Positions 11,381 through 22,846 of a stretch of DNA of 64,000 nt are shown here, piece after piece. The notes under the pieces were generated by a model. That model saw nothing but the letters and a program-made list of their open reading frames with translations. It was not told where the DNA came from and did not search any database. The stretch lies in NCBI RefSeq assembly GCF_041146395.1, contig NC_090997.1, positions 32,777,501 to 32,841,500 of the forward strand. Direction: 5' to 3'. Each line of letters opens with the position of its first letter. The stretch's first letter is position 1. The translations under genes and the position numbers were made by a program. Origin of the DNA: Eulemur rufifrons. Its lineage: Eukaryota; Chordata; Mammalia; Primates; Lemuridae.

Positions 11381-11765
11381 GAGTTAGGGAGAATTCCCTC
11401 CTTCTGGATGTCATGGAATAATTTCTGTAGGATAGGTACCAGTTCTTCTTTGTAGGTCTGGTAGATTTCAGTTGTTAATCTGTCTGGGCCAGGGCTTTTT
11501 TTGTTGGGAGGTTTTTTATGGCTGCTTCAATCTCACTGCTCATCATCAGTGTGTACAGGATTTCTATTTCTTCCTGATTCAGGCTAGAGCGGTTGTCAGT
11601 TTCCAGGAATTTATCCAATTCCTCTCCATTTTCTAATTTGTGCATGCAGAGGTTTTTGTAGTATTCATGGATGGTATTAGTACTTTGTATTTCTGTGGTA
11701 TCAGTTGTAATGTCTTCTTTTTCATTTTGATTGAGCTTATTTGAGTCCTTCCTCTTCTATTTCTG

Positions 11766-11994
11766 GTTAATCTGGAGAAACATAATAATCTTGAAGGTCA
11801 AGAAACATCCCCACCTTATTGTTTCCAGTGATAACCTCTTTCTCCCATTGTAGAGGAAACTACTAGGCTGAGTTTTATGGCAATCACTTTCTTTTCTTCA
11901 GTTTCACCCCTTAATATAAATTCCTAAACAATATAGTTTCATTTCACTGGTTTTACCTTTATGAAGATGGAATCAATAGTCTTGCTTTGTTTTT
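11766..11994. other. Unassigned non-coding DNA
   Basis: No gene or repeat family could be recognised between the truncated L1 and the older LINE fragment. Confidence 0.4.
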
Positions 11995-12200
11995 TAAATA
12001 ATACTTTTAATTTATAGATAATTGAGAATTCAGATGAAGTTGTTTAATAAATAAAACAGAGATCCCACATGCTTTTTTTTTTTTTTTAATTCCTTCATCA
12101 TAGCATCTTCCAAACCTGTAGTACAATATCACAACCATGATAATGACTTTGGTAAAATCAACCAATCTTATTCAGACTATCTTAATTTTCTCCTTTTATT
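11995..12200 (-). mobile_element. Old L1M 3' UTR fragment
   Basis: The plus strand carries the phrase 'tagtacaatatcacaaccatga' and 'caaccaatcttattcagact', typical of an antisense 3' end of ancient L1M elements. Edges are approximate and a poly-T run (12073-12087) lies inside. Confidence 0.55.
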
Positions 12201-12241
12201 TCTCTTTCCCTCCACCACCTCATATCCAAGAGGCATGACAT

Positions 12242-12261
12242 TCTCTCTCTCTCTCTCTCTC
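12242..12261. repeat. (TC)n microsatellite
   Basis: Ten TC units without interruption. Confidence 0.9.
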
Positions 12262-12689
12262 ATCCTCCCCTTGAAGCACTGCTTCTCAGAGGCTGCCACT
12301 TTAGGTCCTGCACACTTTCAAACTCTTCTTCATAGCTAGGGATGTGAACTACCAAGTTCCAACCTGTGTTTGACATTTTTGTATGTATTCTTTCACTTCT
12401 TCCTATTAGAGGTAATGTCAGTGCTTAATATAAGTCCTCTGCTCTTCTTCAGGAGGCATTTCACCTCCCTCCATGCAACTCCTCTCCACACCCACAGAGT
12501 TGCTGTGATGGTTTGCAGGTATTAGAAGCTTTGATGGAATTTCTTTTTTCCTTGTAAGTGACTTGAAGTTTGCAGTGTTTTCTGTCTCTAAACAACGCTT
12601 AAGTCATAGGTCCTATATAGTTTTATTTATTCTCCTTGTGGTTCTTATAGTTATTTTGGGATTGTGAGGGGAGATTGGAATCAGGCTAC

Positions 12690-12840
12690 TGCTATTTTTC
12701 TTCAACTTCATCTAATCTTTCTAACAGCTTTATAAGTTATTATCAACTCTCAGTTCATTAAATAGAAGTAAACTGAGGCCCAGAGAATTTAAATGATACT
12801 CAGGATGTTGATAAGTAATGCACTTGGGATTTGCTGATAC
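12690..12840 (-). mobile_element. MIR SINE fragment
   Basis: The antisense MIR core is visible as 'aaactgaggcccagagaattta' (12770-12791), followed by the usual decayed flank. Old and incomplete. Confidence 0.6.
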
Positions 12841-14794
12841 ACATTTAATAAAATCTCAGGATTGAAGGGACTGTAACATTTTCATTGCTTAGATTACACA
12901 CATGCCCAGAGTGGCTAATGAAATTCCTGCTTGAATATCTCCAGTGATAAGGGAGTGATTGCTTCCAAATAAGCCTGATCCATCTTTAGCTTCCCTAAAT
13001 ATGGCTAAAAAGATCTATCTTATGTCGTGTTGAATTCTGCTTCTCTGTATCTTTCAGTCTAGTCCAAGTTACACACTCTCAGGTTTGGGCAAAGCCTAAA
13101 TCTAAGCCCCTATCCCTGTTCTAGTTCTTTATTACTAGAAGATAGTAATGCACCCTAGTCTTTGATAATGCATTTTTGAGTTCTTTTATCAAATGGACAC
13201 ATTGCCTTAGACATGTCTTACTTTATTTATACCTCTATTGTATAAATAGAGTACTGAACAGTAATGAACACAGAACTACTTGGAAAATCTGACCAACATA
13301 AAATAGAGTAGGACAGTTTGTTCTACTCTGGAAATTACATCCTGTGTATGTGTGTGTGTGGACCATCATGTCACTCTGTAGGTAATATATGTAGTGGTCA
13401 GGAAAGTTCTAAGTCTTCTTCTTCATGTGATGATGGCAAGTAGCATGTCCCCCATGAAGTCCTTGTGCAGTTAGCTGTCTGACTCCAATGGCTGGACTTC
13501 CACATTTATAGCAATTGAATTTCATTGCATCCAACCCTACCCATCCTTTCAGCCTACTGAGATTTTACTTGGACCCTGATTCATCTACTGTAACACTCTA
13601 TTTTCTTGTTTCCTTTAAAAGAATTAATCATAACTCCAACAATGTCTTTATCTTAATGAATATAAAAATGTTGTGTAGAACAAGATTGAAAAGAGAGTCC
13701 TGTTGCTTGCTATTCAAATTTTCTCTCTAAATTGATGATGCTTAAAGTAGTACTATTTAAGATATGTGACAAGCTATGATTAGAATATAACCTATTTAAT
13801 TATTCATTTAATATTTATGAATGCACACCTACCTGAAAATACAGCCCAACATTTGAGGATCTTGTAAAATTTAGGATTTTTGGTTTTGATTTCAGGTAAA
13901 TGGGTCAAATAATCTTCCCTTTCAGTGGACTAAGTCTTCATTCTTTCCCTATCTTTCTACCCCCTACCCTAGTTTATTTATCAAAGAATAAATACACACA
14001 TGTATTTTTCAATAGGTTTCATTGTTTCATTTATTTTGAGAATCAACAGTGTACATAATCTAACATGTTTTCTATTAGCTTACTCAGCATGCATTGGCAT
14101 TTTAATTTTACCTTTGTGTTTTTTCTCTCTTCCTTAGATAGGATGGCAATCCATTTGCCAGTTGGCTGCCTGTACGTTCCTAGTAATAGACTGTGACCTA
14201 ATCACAAGTTTATAGCAATGAATATACTTTATAGGAATTTATCTCCTATACAATTCTCCTATATAGTACACATCCATATAAGCTCAATAAAGTGAATGAT
14301 CATGTTGCTCTAAATAGGAGGTCAAGGGTTTTTTTTTTAAATTAAAGATTGTCATATTTTGATTTATATCAAATCCCAACCCCCATAACAACAGGAACAA
14401 CAAAAACCTGAAGGCTTGCTGTAATTAAATAGGTCTTAGATCAAACACAGGGTCTGTTGGAAGAACCTCACTTTGCACAATAATGTATATTTTATTTGAG
14501 CTTTATTTGCTAGTGGCTATTACCAACAAAGAGTGCTGAAGCTATTCATGTCATTGAGAAAGTCTTCATCCTCTAAAATATAAGAAACTTTAATATGTGT
14601 TTAGATTATAGGAATGAATGATTGAAAATGGTATCTCAAAGCAAATTTTATACCAATCATCATTTAATATGACTAATAAGCTCATATTAAACAAATCTAT
14701 ATGTTTGAGATCTGTAAGATTTCTAATGCTCTAATTTCTAATTGACACATGGGAAATAACTTTAAAAATTCATCTGTTAAAAACTTTTATAGAA
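12841..14794. other. Non-coding DNA, no gene seen
   Basis: No recognisable exon, RNA gene or clear repeat. The 71-codon frame at 13515-13730 has no family resemblance. If the host lncRNA assignment is right, this is probably intron. Confidence 0.5.
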
Positions 14795-15150
14795 TGTTCT
14801 TGAAATGACACAATTATAAAGACAAATGGATTAGTGGTTGCCAGGAATTAGGGCTGGTGGAGTGAAGAGGTGTGGATGTGACCATAAAGAGGGAGATCTT
14901 TGTGGTGATGGAACAATCTGTATATTAATTGCAGTGGTGGTTACATGAATCTATGCATGTGATAAAATGGTATAAAACCACACACATACACATACATAGT
15001 ACCAATGTCAGTTTCCTGGTCTTGATACTGTACTGTAACTTTGTAAGATGTACCCATTGGGGAAAACTGGGTGAAAGGGTACATGGGATCTCTCCATACT
15101 ATTTTTAAAACTTCCTATAAATCTATAATTATTTCAAAATAAAAACTAAA
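14795..15150 (+). mobile_element. L1M 3' end, plus strand
   Basis: The 3' UTR of an old L1 on the plus strand: 'gattagtggttgccaggaattagggctgg' region, 'ttacatgaatctatgcatgtgataaaatgg', then 'aattatttcaaaataaaaa' and a short A-rich tail at about 15150. It is 5'-truncated. Confidence 0.75.
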
Positions 15151-15765
15151 AAATCCCAAATTTATACAATCTATTCATTGTATAGTTCATCCCACAAAAG
15201 TTAGCTCAGTATCATTTTACAGATATTCATCAAGATTAATATAAGTTTTTTGCCTCTAGTCATTTCTGGAATGAAGTAGGACTATAAACAAATAAACTCT
15301 AAAATGTTTAAAAGTTACTGAAATAAGAGTTAGGAATTTTGTGATTAAATAAATAAAGTAACCTTACAGAGTTAAAGTAATCAAATAATCAGTTTTCAGC
15401 AAGTAATACAAAGTGAAAACCCCCAACTCTCTAAAAAGTTAGCCCTGCTAGTTAAGGGGATAAAGTCTCCTCTTTGTCTTTTCCATACTATGGGGCAACA
15501 CCTATTACCCCAGAAGTCATTCAGTAACTCAAATCATGTACAAGGAAGGGTTCTCAGAGTCTTCTATTCATTTAGGTTTCAGGAAGATAATCCTCAGGAA
15601 AGAAGTTCAGAATTTCATGTGGTTCTCTGTTGTTCATTATCATGGCAGTCAGTTGTATACAGCTAAATTGTTGTGTGTAGTAAGCTAGTGGAGTGGGAAA
15701 TCCCCACAATTCTGAGTTTAAACATGAGAAACTGAATAATTTGGTGTTTGTGTATATAGAGAAAG

Positions 15766-15810
15766 TGATATATATATACAGATAGATAGGGAGATAATAG
15801 ATATAGATAC
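15766..15810. repeat. Imperfect TA / ATAG microsatellite
   Basis: A TATATATATA run followed by GATAGATAGG-type units. Confidence 0.8.
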
Positions 15811-16235
15811 AGTTGATGGGATTACCTTACAGAGTCAGAGTATTTGAGTGACAATTAATCTTGCACCAGCACACACCATGAAAACTACAAGCACAGTGAC
15901 AAATCTGAGTAATACTCAGGACAAATTAGCGTTCTTTAGCTAACATTATTGTTGACAGTCTGTTGCTAGAACCTGAACCTCAGAATTAAGAAGCCCAGAA
16001 AAATTTCTCATGCAGCTGCAGATCATTATATTAAGCTCCTTACCAAATATATGGGCCAGAGAATGACAGAGATTTTTCTTCTACATGCTCTTAATCTTAG
16101 TCTTGGACTAACCATAAACAACAGATTGAATCTTTTAAGCATTTTCATTACTATCATAAAATTAAAAAGCAAGCAAAAGAACTAAATTTGGGTTCATACA
16201 GGTCATACAATACCAAAAGAGAGGTAAAAAAATGT

Positions 16236-16256
16236 AAAAAAAAAAAAAAAAAAAAA
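16236..16256. repeat. Poly-A run
   Basis: Twenty-one bases, all A, preceded by further A-rich DNA. It could be the tail of an unrecognised retrocopy, but no body is visible upstream. Confidence 0.8.
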
Positions 16257-16749
16257 CACCAAACAAAAAAAACCATGAACTGTTGAGTCTGAGAGACTTG
16301 GATTCCAGACACATATCTGGTACCAACAAACTATAGCAGTTTGGGCAAGTTATTAGGCAAATTGTTAAATTTGGGCTAGATTATGTTATGGTTACATTCT
16401 CCTTCCTCTAACTTGGCTCTAAATCTCAGAAGTTTACCAGTTCCTCTATGTGTGCAACACTAGTCAGCAAAGGGATGTTGTCCAACATAGTCACTCCAGG
16501 ATCAAGGTTGACAAGGGCTCTATCTTGAAAAATCTTTCAGCAACGCAGAAGAAAGGGCACACAGTAAATTGTATATGGGCTCTTAATGCTTCCCTGCCAC
16601 TTCTATTCACATTTTGTTGATGAAAGCAAGTTACACAGCCACACCTAACTTCAGAGCATGTGGAGAAGTACAATTTTCTAGTGTGTCAGAAGGAGAGAAC
16701 TCGAATATTTATAAACAACCCCAGTGAATACTATATTTTCTTAACTCTT

Positions 16750-17075
16750 TCAACTTCAGTTTCATCCCCTGGAAAATTGGGACAATAATACCTAACTTTC
16801 AAGACACTTAAGTGTTTCAGTTCATGGTTATAAGCAGATCTCTGGTGCCACACTGCCTATATTGGAATCCCAGTGTTAAGACTTGTTAGTATAATCTTGG
16901 GTAACTTTCTTACTTGCTTTCACCTCAGATTTCTCATCTGAAAAATAATATTCATGCCCATTATTGAATTGTGAGGATTAAATCTGTTAATATAAACACA
17001 TAGTATGGGCACGAAGTATTTGCTCTTGGCCCCTAGCATGACTTCTGGAGTGTAGAGAATCCTCAGTGATGATGG
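16750..17075 (+). mobile_element. MIR SINE, diverged
   Basis: MIR-like order on the plus strand: 'ctggtgccacactgcctatattggaatcccag' (16851-16882), 'cttgggtaactttcttacttgctttcacctcagatttctcatctg' and 'gaattgtgaggattaaatctg'. A second MIR-like piece lies just before it (16300-16360), so two copies or one rearranged copy are possible. Confidence 0.65.
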
Positions 17076-19014
17076 TGGTTGCCATGATTATTTTTATCAT
17101 AATAGAAACCAGGCTTGTTGCTGCCCAGCACTGACTTATTGAATACTTATGAAAGAAAAGTCAGTAAAAATCTAATCAGATGCCACCAAATGAACTGGAT
17201 TAGCTGACACAGAATTTAAAAAGTTCTCTGAAGCAATAAGCATGGTAGGTGTAGCCCCCACAAAACTAGAAGTTTCCTGAGGGTGGGAACATCTACTTGT
17301 TTTCTACGCCTGTCCAGTGCTATGGCTGAGATGAGTAGATATTTGTGGAGTGGGATGGAATAGAATGGCCCAGCATAACTGCAGCGACTGCACTATAACT
17401 AACCGTGTCTGACCAGAGCTAAAGGAAGGCAGTCAGATGCCCCCTCAGCACATGCATGTGACTGGGCTGGCAACACAAAAATTATTTTAAAATTCAAAGG
17501 TGGTTTTAAACACATGTGGTTTTATTTATCTTCCTAGGAGCATTTAGCCTAGTATTGAAAGCTTTTTAGTACGGCTAGAAATTCACAGCTTTCTAGTGAC
17601 TGAACTACATGGTGAAGTCCTGGATATTGTCAGGTTTTCAAATAATGGGCAGTACCAAACCACAGAAATAACTGGTCTACTCCATAAAACTTGGAAGTTA
17701 AAATAGGATGTATTTTCTGAACCAAAAAGTAAGCATGTTAAGGCCATAACTTGGCTTTTTGGTGAACTCAATGTTACAGAAATGTACAGAAAAAAGTCAC
17801 AAGACATTTTTCTAGTCAGTCGGGAGGTAATTTTTATTGTTTACTTATGATTATTTTTAAGATCATCACTTTTGTCTCTTTCAGACCTGCAGGCTCCCAG
17901 GTAGTACACTAGAGATATGTGTTAAACTTAAGACTTCAAAGTATACATAGTTCAAATTTTCCTAAAAATAATCTTTAAGAATATGGGGGAACTAATGTTA
18001 TTTTGGTCAAAACTATTTCTTTTTCAGTGGGACTTTCCCAAACTTCATAGAAGTGACATTCCTCAGTTATTGTGGCAACCAAAAATGCCTGCACACATTT
18101 CTAAACATGCCTGTGGGGCTGCATGGGCTTCAGATGAGAAGCATTAAAGGGATCTTGTTAGCACATGTGACTTGATACGTGACCGAGTCAAGATTTTCGA
18201 GTTTTGGTTGAATATAAAAAGATTTTATAGTTCAAGCTGAAGTTTGAATTTGGAGGTTTTTTCCCTTCATAAAAGGAAATTTTAAAAGACAATTTTAACA
18301 ATCACAAAACATTCTTTTGTTCAAGGAAAGGACAAAAACTCAATAACAGTAACCATCCTAAGAATTAAAAATAAGAATGCTAAATGTACAATCTATTCAT
18401 ATTCTTAATTCTGAGTAAAGCTCTAGTTCAAAAAATATGATGGTAGAGGATGTATATTTTTCTAGTCCAATCCTGAGTTACCTGGTTGTGGAAAGGCTGA
18501 GACATCACAGAATCCAAAGCTGTCAGTGTCTCCTTCGGTCCTCCTGTGGCTCCCAATGGCCCAGTGTCCTGGGAAAGCCAGTTAACCATGTCTTGACCTC
18601 CTTCCCTGCAACATGTGTGAGTGAAGCAGCGCAGCAGCCTGGCAACAGCTGAATGCCTTGACATCAGCCTTTTTTCTCTGGCCTTTTAGTAATTTGGTTG
18701 CTTGCTAGAAAATGGGGATCGGACTGGTATAGTGAGCTTTCGAGGGGAGTGGTGTTCTACAAAATGGTATACACTGTAGTTAGTTTCTTGAAGAAAAGAA
18801 GACGTTTAGTTAAAAGTCACTTTGCTATATGAACTTATGGATGGTGTCATCTTTTGTGCCAGTTTCAGAGAATGTTCCTCAAGACATGTGCTGTCAGTAT
18901 GTTTTGAAAGAAAGACGATCTGGGAGAAAGCATTTCTCTTAGTAACTGTTTGAATAAGAGTTCTACCTGCCTTATTTTATTTAAGATCAGGTGATATAGC
19001 TTTTTTAATAATTA
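17076..19014. other. Non-coding DNA; possible host lncRNA exon near 18.5 kb
   Basis: No protein gene is supported. A locally GC-richer segment (about 18482-18680) ends on the minus strand with CCAG followed by GTAACT, a fair splice-donor sequence, and could be an exon of the minus-strand host lncRNA. No clear acceptor with a pyrimidine tract was found. Confidence 0.35.
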
Positions 19015-20690
19015 ATTTTTGAGAATTTTTATTAAAGTATAATCTACAATTAGAAAAGTGCAGAAATAAATTTCTGGTTGAGGGCTTTTCATGAAGTGAC
19101 ATCTGTGTAACCAGTACTCAGATGAAGAATGGGCACATCCCCAACACCCCAGAAGTCCTGTGCCTCATGCCCACTTCCAGTCATTAGTTCCCACCCCACA
19201 AGGTAACTATATCCTGACTTTTGTCAACATAGATACAGCTTTGCCTGTTTTCAAATTAGTATTAACAGAAACATATAGTTTGTTCTCCTCAGTTTTTGGC
19301 TTATTTGGTTCAATTTTATGTTTATAAGATGCACTCATAATTTCACATGAAGTCATAAATCATTCATTATCAGTGCTGGATAGTATTCTGTTGTATGAAT
19401 ATATCACTATTTATGAATCGCATTATTGATTGGCTTTTGGATAGTTTCTGATTTGGGACTATTACAAATATGTTCATACAAAAAACATTCTTATTTCTTT
19501 TGGAGAACATGGTACAAATTTCTGTGGGGTAGGTAACAACAAAAGGGACATAGGATTTGTTCAGCATAAGCAGAGACCATCAAACAGTTTTCTAAAGTGG
19601 TTGTACCAACTTATACTCTCATTAGCAGTGTTAGTACACATCCTTGCCAATACCAGATTTTTTTTAATCTGGTATTTGTCTTTTTAATTTTACCCATTTT
19701 AGTAGGTATGTTTTAGCATTTAGCTGTGATTTAATTTGCATTTACTTGATAACTAATGAGGCTGAGCAACTTTTTATGTTAATTGATCATCTGCATCTCT
19801 TTTGTGAATTCTCTGTTCAAGACTTTGTCCATTTTTCTACTGAGTTGCCTGTTTTTTCTTAATAATTTATAGGAATTCTTTATATATTCTGGATATAAGA
19901 TATTCTACATGTTGCTAATACCTTCTCTTCTATACTTTGCCTTTTCATTTTCTTAATGTTGTCTTTTGATGAACAGAAATTCTTAGTATTATTATAATTC
20001 AAATTATCTTTTTTTTTTTTCCTTTCTGTTTGGTGTTGTAAACTTTTAAAGGAAATCTTGCCCACTCCAAGGTCATAAAGATGGTCTATATTTTATTTCC
20101 TAGAAGCTTTATTGTTTTTCTTTTCATATTTAGATCCACAGATCATCCTGTCCCCAGTGTACTTTGGTATCTTTATCATAATGGTATCTCTTGTTGTTAT
20201 GCTAATACAACACTGTGTGTTATGCCACACTCTCATAATTATTACAACTTTATAATAGGTTTTGATATATGGTAGGGTAATTTCTCCATATTTTCTTCAA
20301 GATTACCTTGGCTATTCTTTGGTGTTTGAATTATAAATTTTAGAATCAGCTTGTCTATTTCCAAACACACATACATATATGCCTGCTTATATTTTGATTG
20401 AGACTGCATTGAATCTATAGACCGAGTTGGGGAGAATTAGCCACTTGACAATACTAAGTCCTGTTCTCTCTGAACATAGTTTATCTCTCCATTTATTCAG
20501 ATCTTCTTTAATTTACCTCAATACTACTTAGTTTCCACTGTAGAGGTCTTACACATCTTCTGTTAGATTTATCCTTGGGGTATTTGATAGTTTTTGATAT
20601 AAATATTATCTTTTTAAAAAAAGATTTTTATTTGTTGCTGATATATAGGCATACAGCTGATTTTTATATATTAACCATATAGTTTTTCCA
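19015..20690 (-). mobile_element. Old L1M, 3' UTR and ORF2 part, minus strand
   Basis: Antisense L1M 3' UTR ('ccagtactcagatgaagaatgggcacatcccc', 19111-19142) leads into antisense ORF2 with 'ctaaagtggttgtaccaactta' (19591-19612), 'cttggctattctttggtg' (20308) and 'attgagactgcattgaatctatagaccgagttggggagaattag' (20397 onwards). Frames are broken throughout. It is 5'-truncated near 20690. Confidence 0.8.
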
Positions 20691-20775
20691 ATGACAAAGT
20701 TAATCAAAATAAAGCCAACAAATCAATGTTGGGATTAATAACCTGGTTCACAGAAGTTTTAAATGAAGAGGAAAG

Positions 20776-20789
20776 CAGAACTATATTTA
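20776..20789. repeat. Alu target-site duplication, left copy
   Basis: CAGAACTATATTTA, identical to 21133-21146. Confidence 0.9.
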
Positions 20790-21132
20790 TTTATTTATTT
20801 ATTATTTTTTTGAGACAGAGTCTCACTTTGTTGCCCAGGCTAGAGTGAGTGCCGTGGCGTCAGCCTAGCTCACAGCAACCTCAAACTCCTGGGCTCAAGC
20901 GATCCTCCTGCCTCAGCTTCCCGAGTAGCTGGGACTACAGGCATGCGCCACTATGCCCGGCTAATTTTTCTATATATATATTTTTAGTTGTCCATATAAT
21001 GTCTTTCTATTTTCAGTAGAGCCGGGGTCTCGCTCTTGCTCAGGCTGGTCTCGAACTCCTGACCTTGAGCGATCCACCCGCCTCGGCCTCCCAGAGTGCT
21101 AGGATTACAGGCGTGAGCCACCGCGCCCGGCC
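20790..21132 (-). mobile_element. Strepsirrhine-type Alu SINE, minus strand
   Basis: Complete dimeric Alu in reverse: the 5' end GGCCGGGCGC maps to 21132-21123 and the A-rich 3' end is the TTTA-rich run near 20790-20812. The two arms are joined by a lengthened linker containing 'tagttgtccatataatgtct' (20986-21005), which I associate with strepsirrhine Alus. It is flanked by a 14-bp perfect target-site duplication, CAGAACTATATTTA, at 20776-20789 and 21133-21146. Little divergence implies a fairly young insertion. It is in sense orientation to the presumed host lncRNA. Confidence 0.95.
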
Positions 21133-21146
21133 CAGAACTATATTTA
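21133..21146. repeat. Alu target-site duplication, right copy
   Basis: CAGAACTATATTTA, identical to 20776-20789. Confidence 0.9.
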
Positions 21147-21576
21147 AATTTATATAAATCTATGCCACAGTAGTTTTATAGAAATAGATCACCACTAGAC
21201 ATAAAAATATATACTACAAAGACTGAACTAACTTAAACAAATAGAAACAAGGAGATCATGAATTTATAAATGAATAAAGTATACATGACATATAAATAGA
21301 TGTTCACATTTAAAAATGGTCTGTTCTTTTGAAGTCTTTACGGTATTTGTTTAGCCAAAAATATACAAATATAATGTAAAGATAAATCATCCTTATCAGC
21401 ATCTAGAGAGCTAGACTTGAACAGAGTATGATTCAAATTAAGTTTAGTTGTACTACATACAATGATAATTTGAATATATATAACATATGTATATATAACA
21501 TACACACACATATAGATACAATCATGTAACTTTTTATATTATATAACTTCTTAGCAATACCTTCTCAGTAAATATA
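21147..21576. other. AT-rich spacer with TA/CA microsatellite
   Basis: Only an imperfect TATA/ACACAC tract (about 21476-21515) can be named; no gene is seen. Confidence 0.5.
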
Positions 21577-22846
21577 TGAGGAGACTTTAAAAAGTTCATG
21601 GAAAATGTGTGTTATGAAAAAACTATGCATGGATTTCAAAATTTTCTGACACCAAAGTAAACTTGTACTAACTTGTTATAACATCTCTGAACAAGATCTG
21701 GTTTGAAGCACTAAGAAGGATAAAACATAAGTTTGGAAAGATCCCCTATCAGAGCAACATGAATTCTACTAACAAACATCAAATTTATGGTGAAGCTTGG
21801 GTGGAAGAATGGTGAAATCATTCATGCTTTACGAAAAATTTATGGGGACAATGCCCCAAAGAAATCAGTAGTTTTCAAATGGATAACTCATTTTAAGAAA
21901 GGATGAGATGATGTTGAAGATGAAGCCCAAAGTGGCATCCACATCAATTTGTGAGGAAAAAATTTCATCTTGTCCATGCCCTAATTGAAGAGGACTGATG
22001 ATTAACAGCAGAAACAACAGCCAACACCGCAGACATCTCAAGTGGTTCAGCTTACACAATTTTGACTGAAAAATTAAAGTTGAGCAAACTTTCCACTCAA
22101 TGGGTGGCAAAACTGTTGAGCTCAGATCAGCTGTAGACAAGAGCAGAGCTTTCAATGGAAATTTTGAACAAGCAAGACCAAGATCCTGAACCATTTCTTT
22201 GAAGAATTATAACAAGAGATGAAACATGGCTTTACCAGTATGATCCTAAAGGCAAAGCACAATCAAAACAATGGCTACTAAGAGATAGAAGGGGTCCTGT
22301 CAAAACAAAAGTGGACTGGTGAAGAGCAAAGGCCATGGCAACAGTGTTTTGGGATGCTCAAGGTATTTGGCTTGTTGACTTTCTGGAGGGCCAAAGAATG
22401 ATAACATCTGTTTATTATGGAGTATTTTGAGAAAGTTAGATAAAGCTTTAGCAGAAAAATGCCTGGGAAAACTTCACCAGAGAGTTCCTCTCCACCAGGA
22501 CAATGCTCCTCCTCATCCTCTTATCAAACAGGGCATTCTGCAAGAGTTTCCATGAGAAATCATTAGGCTTCCACCTTACAGTCCTGGGTTAGCTCCTTTT
22601 GACTTTTTTTTTGTTTCTTAATCTAAAAAAAAATTTAAAGGACACCAATTTTTCTTTGGCTAATGATGTAAAAAAGATGGCATTAACATGGTTAAATTCC
22701 CTGGACCCTCAGTTCTTCAGGGATGGAGTAAATGGCTAGTATTATCACTTACAAAAGAGTCTTGAATTTGATGGAGCTTATGTTGAGAAATAAAGATTTT
22801 TATCTCTTAATTCCATTTTTCCATGAACTTTTGAAATCTCCTTGCA
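21577..22846 (+). mobile_element. Mariner DNA transposon (HSMAR2-like), complete but dead
   Basis: A 1270-bp element with terminal inverted repeats: AGGAGACTTTAAAAAGTTCA at the left and, reverse-complemented, AGGAGATTTCAAAAGTTCAT at the right. Both ends abut TA dinucleotides, as expected for mariner insertion. The inside reads on the plus strand as a decayed mariner transposase. Length is typical of a full mariner (about 1.3 kb). HSMAR2 is my best guess for the family. Confidence 0.85.
21750..22740 (+). pseudogene. Mariner transposase pseudogene
   Basis: Mariner transposases cut and paste DNA at TA sites using a DD34D catalytic triad. The plus-strand reading shows the block with the first catalytic Asp (TRDETWLYQYDPK, around 22215), then FWDAQGIWLVDFLEGQR (around 22350), then VPLHQDNAPPHP (around 22490, second catalytic Asp). 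The segment normally carrying YSPDLAP reads YSPGLAP near 22580. Several in-frame stops and shifts interrupt it. The open frame on the opposite strand (21865-22194) is only its shadow. Confidence 0.8.

Larger units (their letters stand above)
8661..11765 (-). mobile_element. 5'-truncated L1 (3' UTR plus ORF2 part), minus strand
   Basis: A poly-T run at 8662-8669 and an antisense L1 3' UTR (to about 9080) are followed by ORF2 read on the minus strand. Its C-terminus (9366-9085) shows the Cys-rich tail with NNRCWHGG and WWDCKLVQPLWKTVWKFL, and the reverse transcriptase fragment lies at 11021-10590. The element stops at about 11765 inside ORF2, so it is 5'-truncated. A TG-rich microsatellite (9004-9047) sits in the 3' UTR, and a CCTT-rich tract (11105-11380) has replaced a short piece of ORF2. 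It is more decayed than the L1 at 3815-8328. Confidence 0.85.
15151..16290. other. Non-coding DNA with short simple repeats
   Basis: No gene is seen. It holds an imperfect ATAG/TA repeat (about 15766-15810) and a poly-A run (16236-16256). Confidence 0.5.

Noticed and set aside
11023..11387. Overlapping open frames of 98-119 codons rich in Ser, Phe, Leu and Pro
   Set aside because: They are translations of the CCTT-rich simple repeat and flanking L1, not a gene.
21865..22194. 109-codon minus-strand frame with a hydrophobic stretch
   Set aside because: It is the antisense shadow of the decayed mariner transposase on the plus strand.
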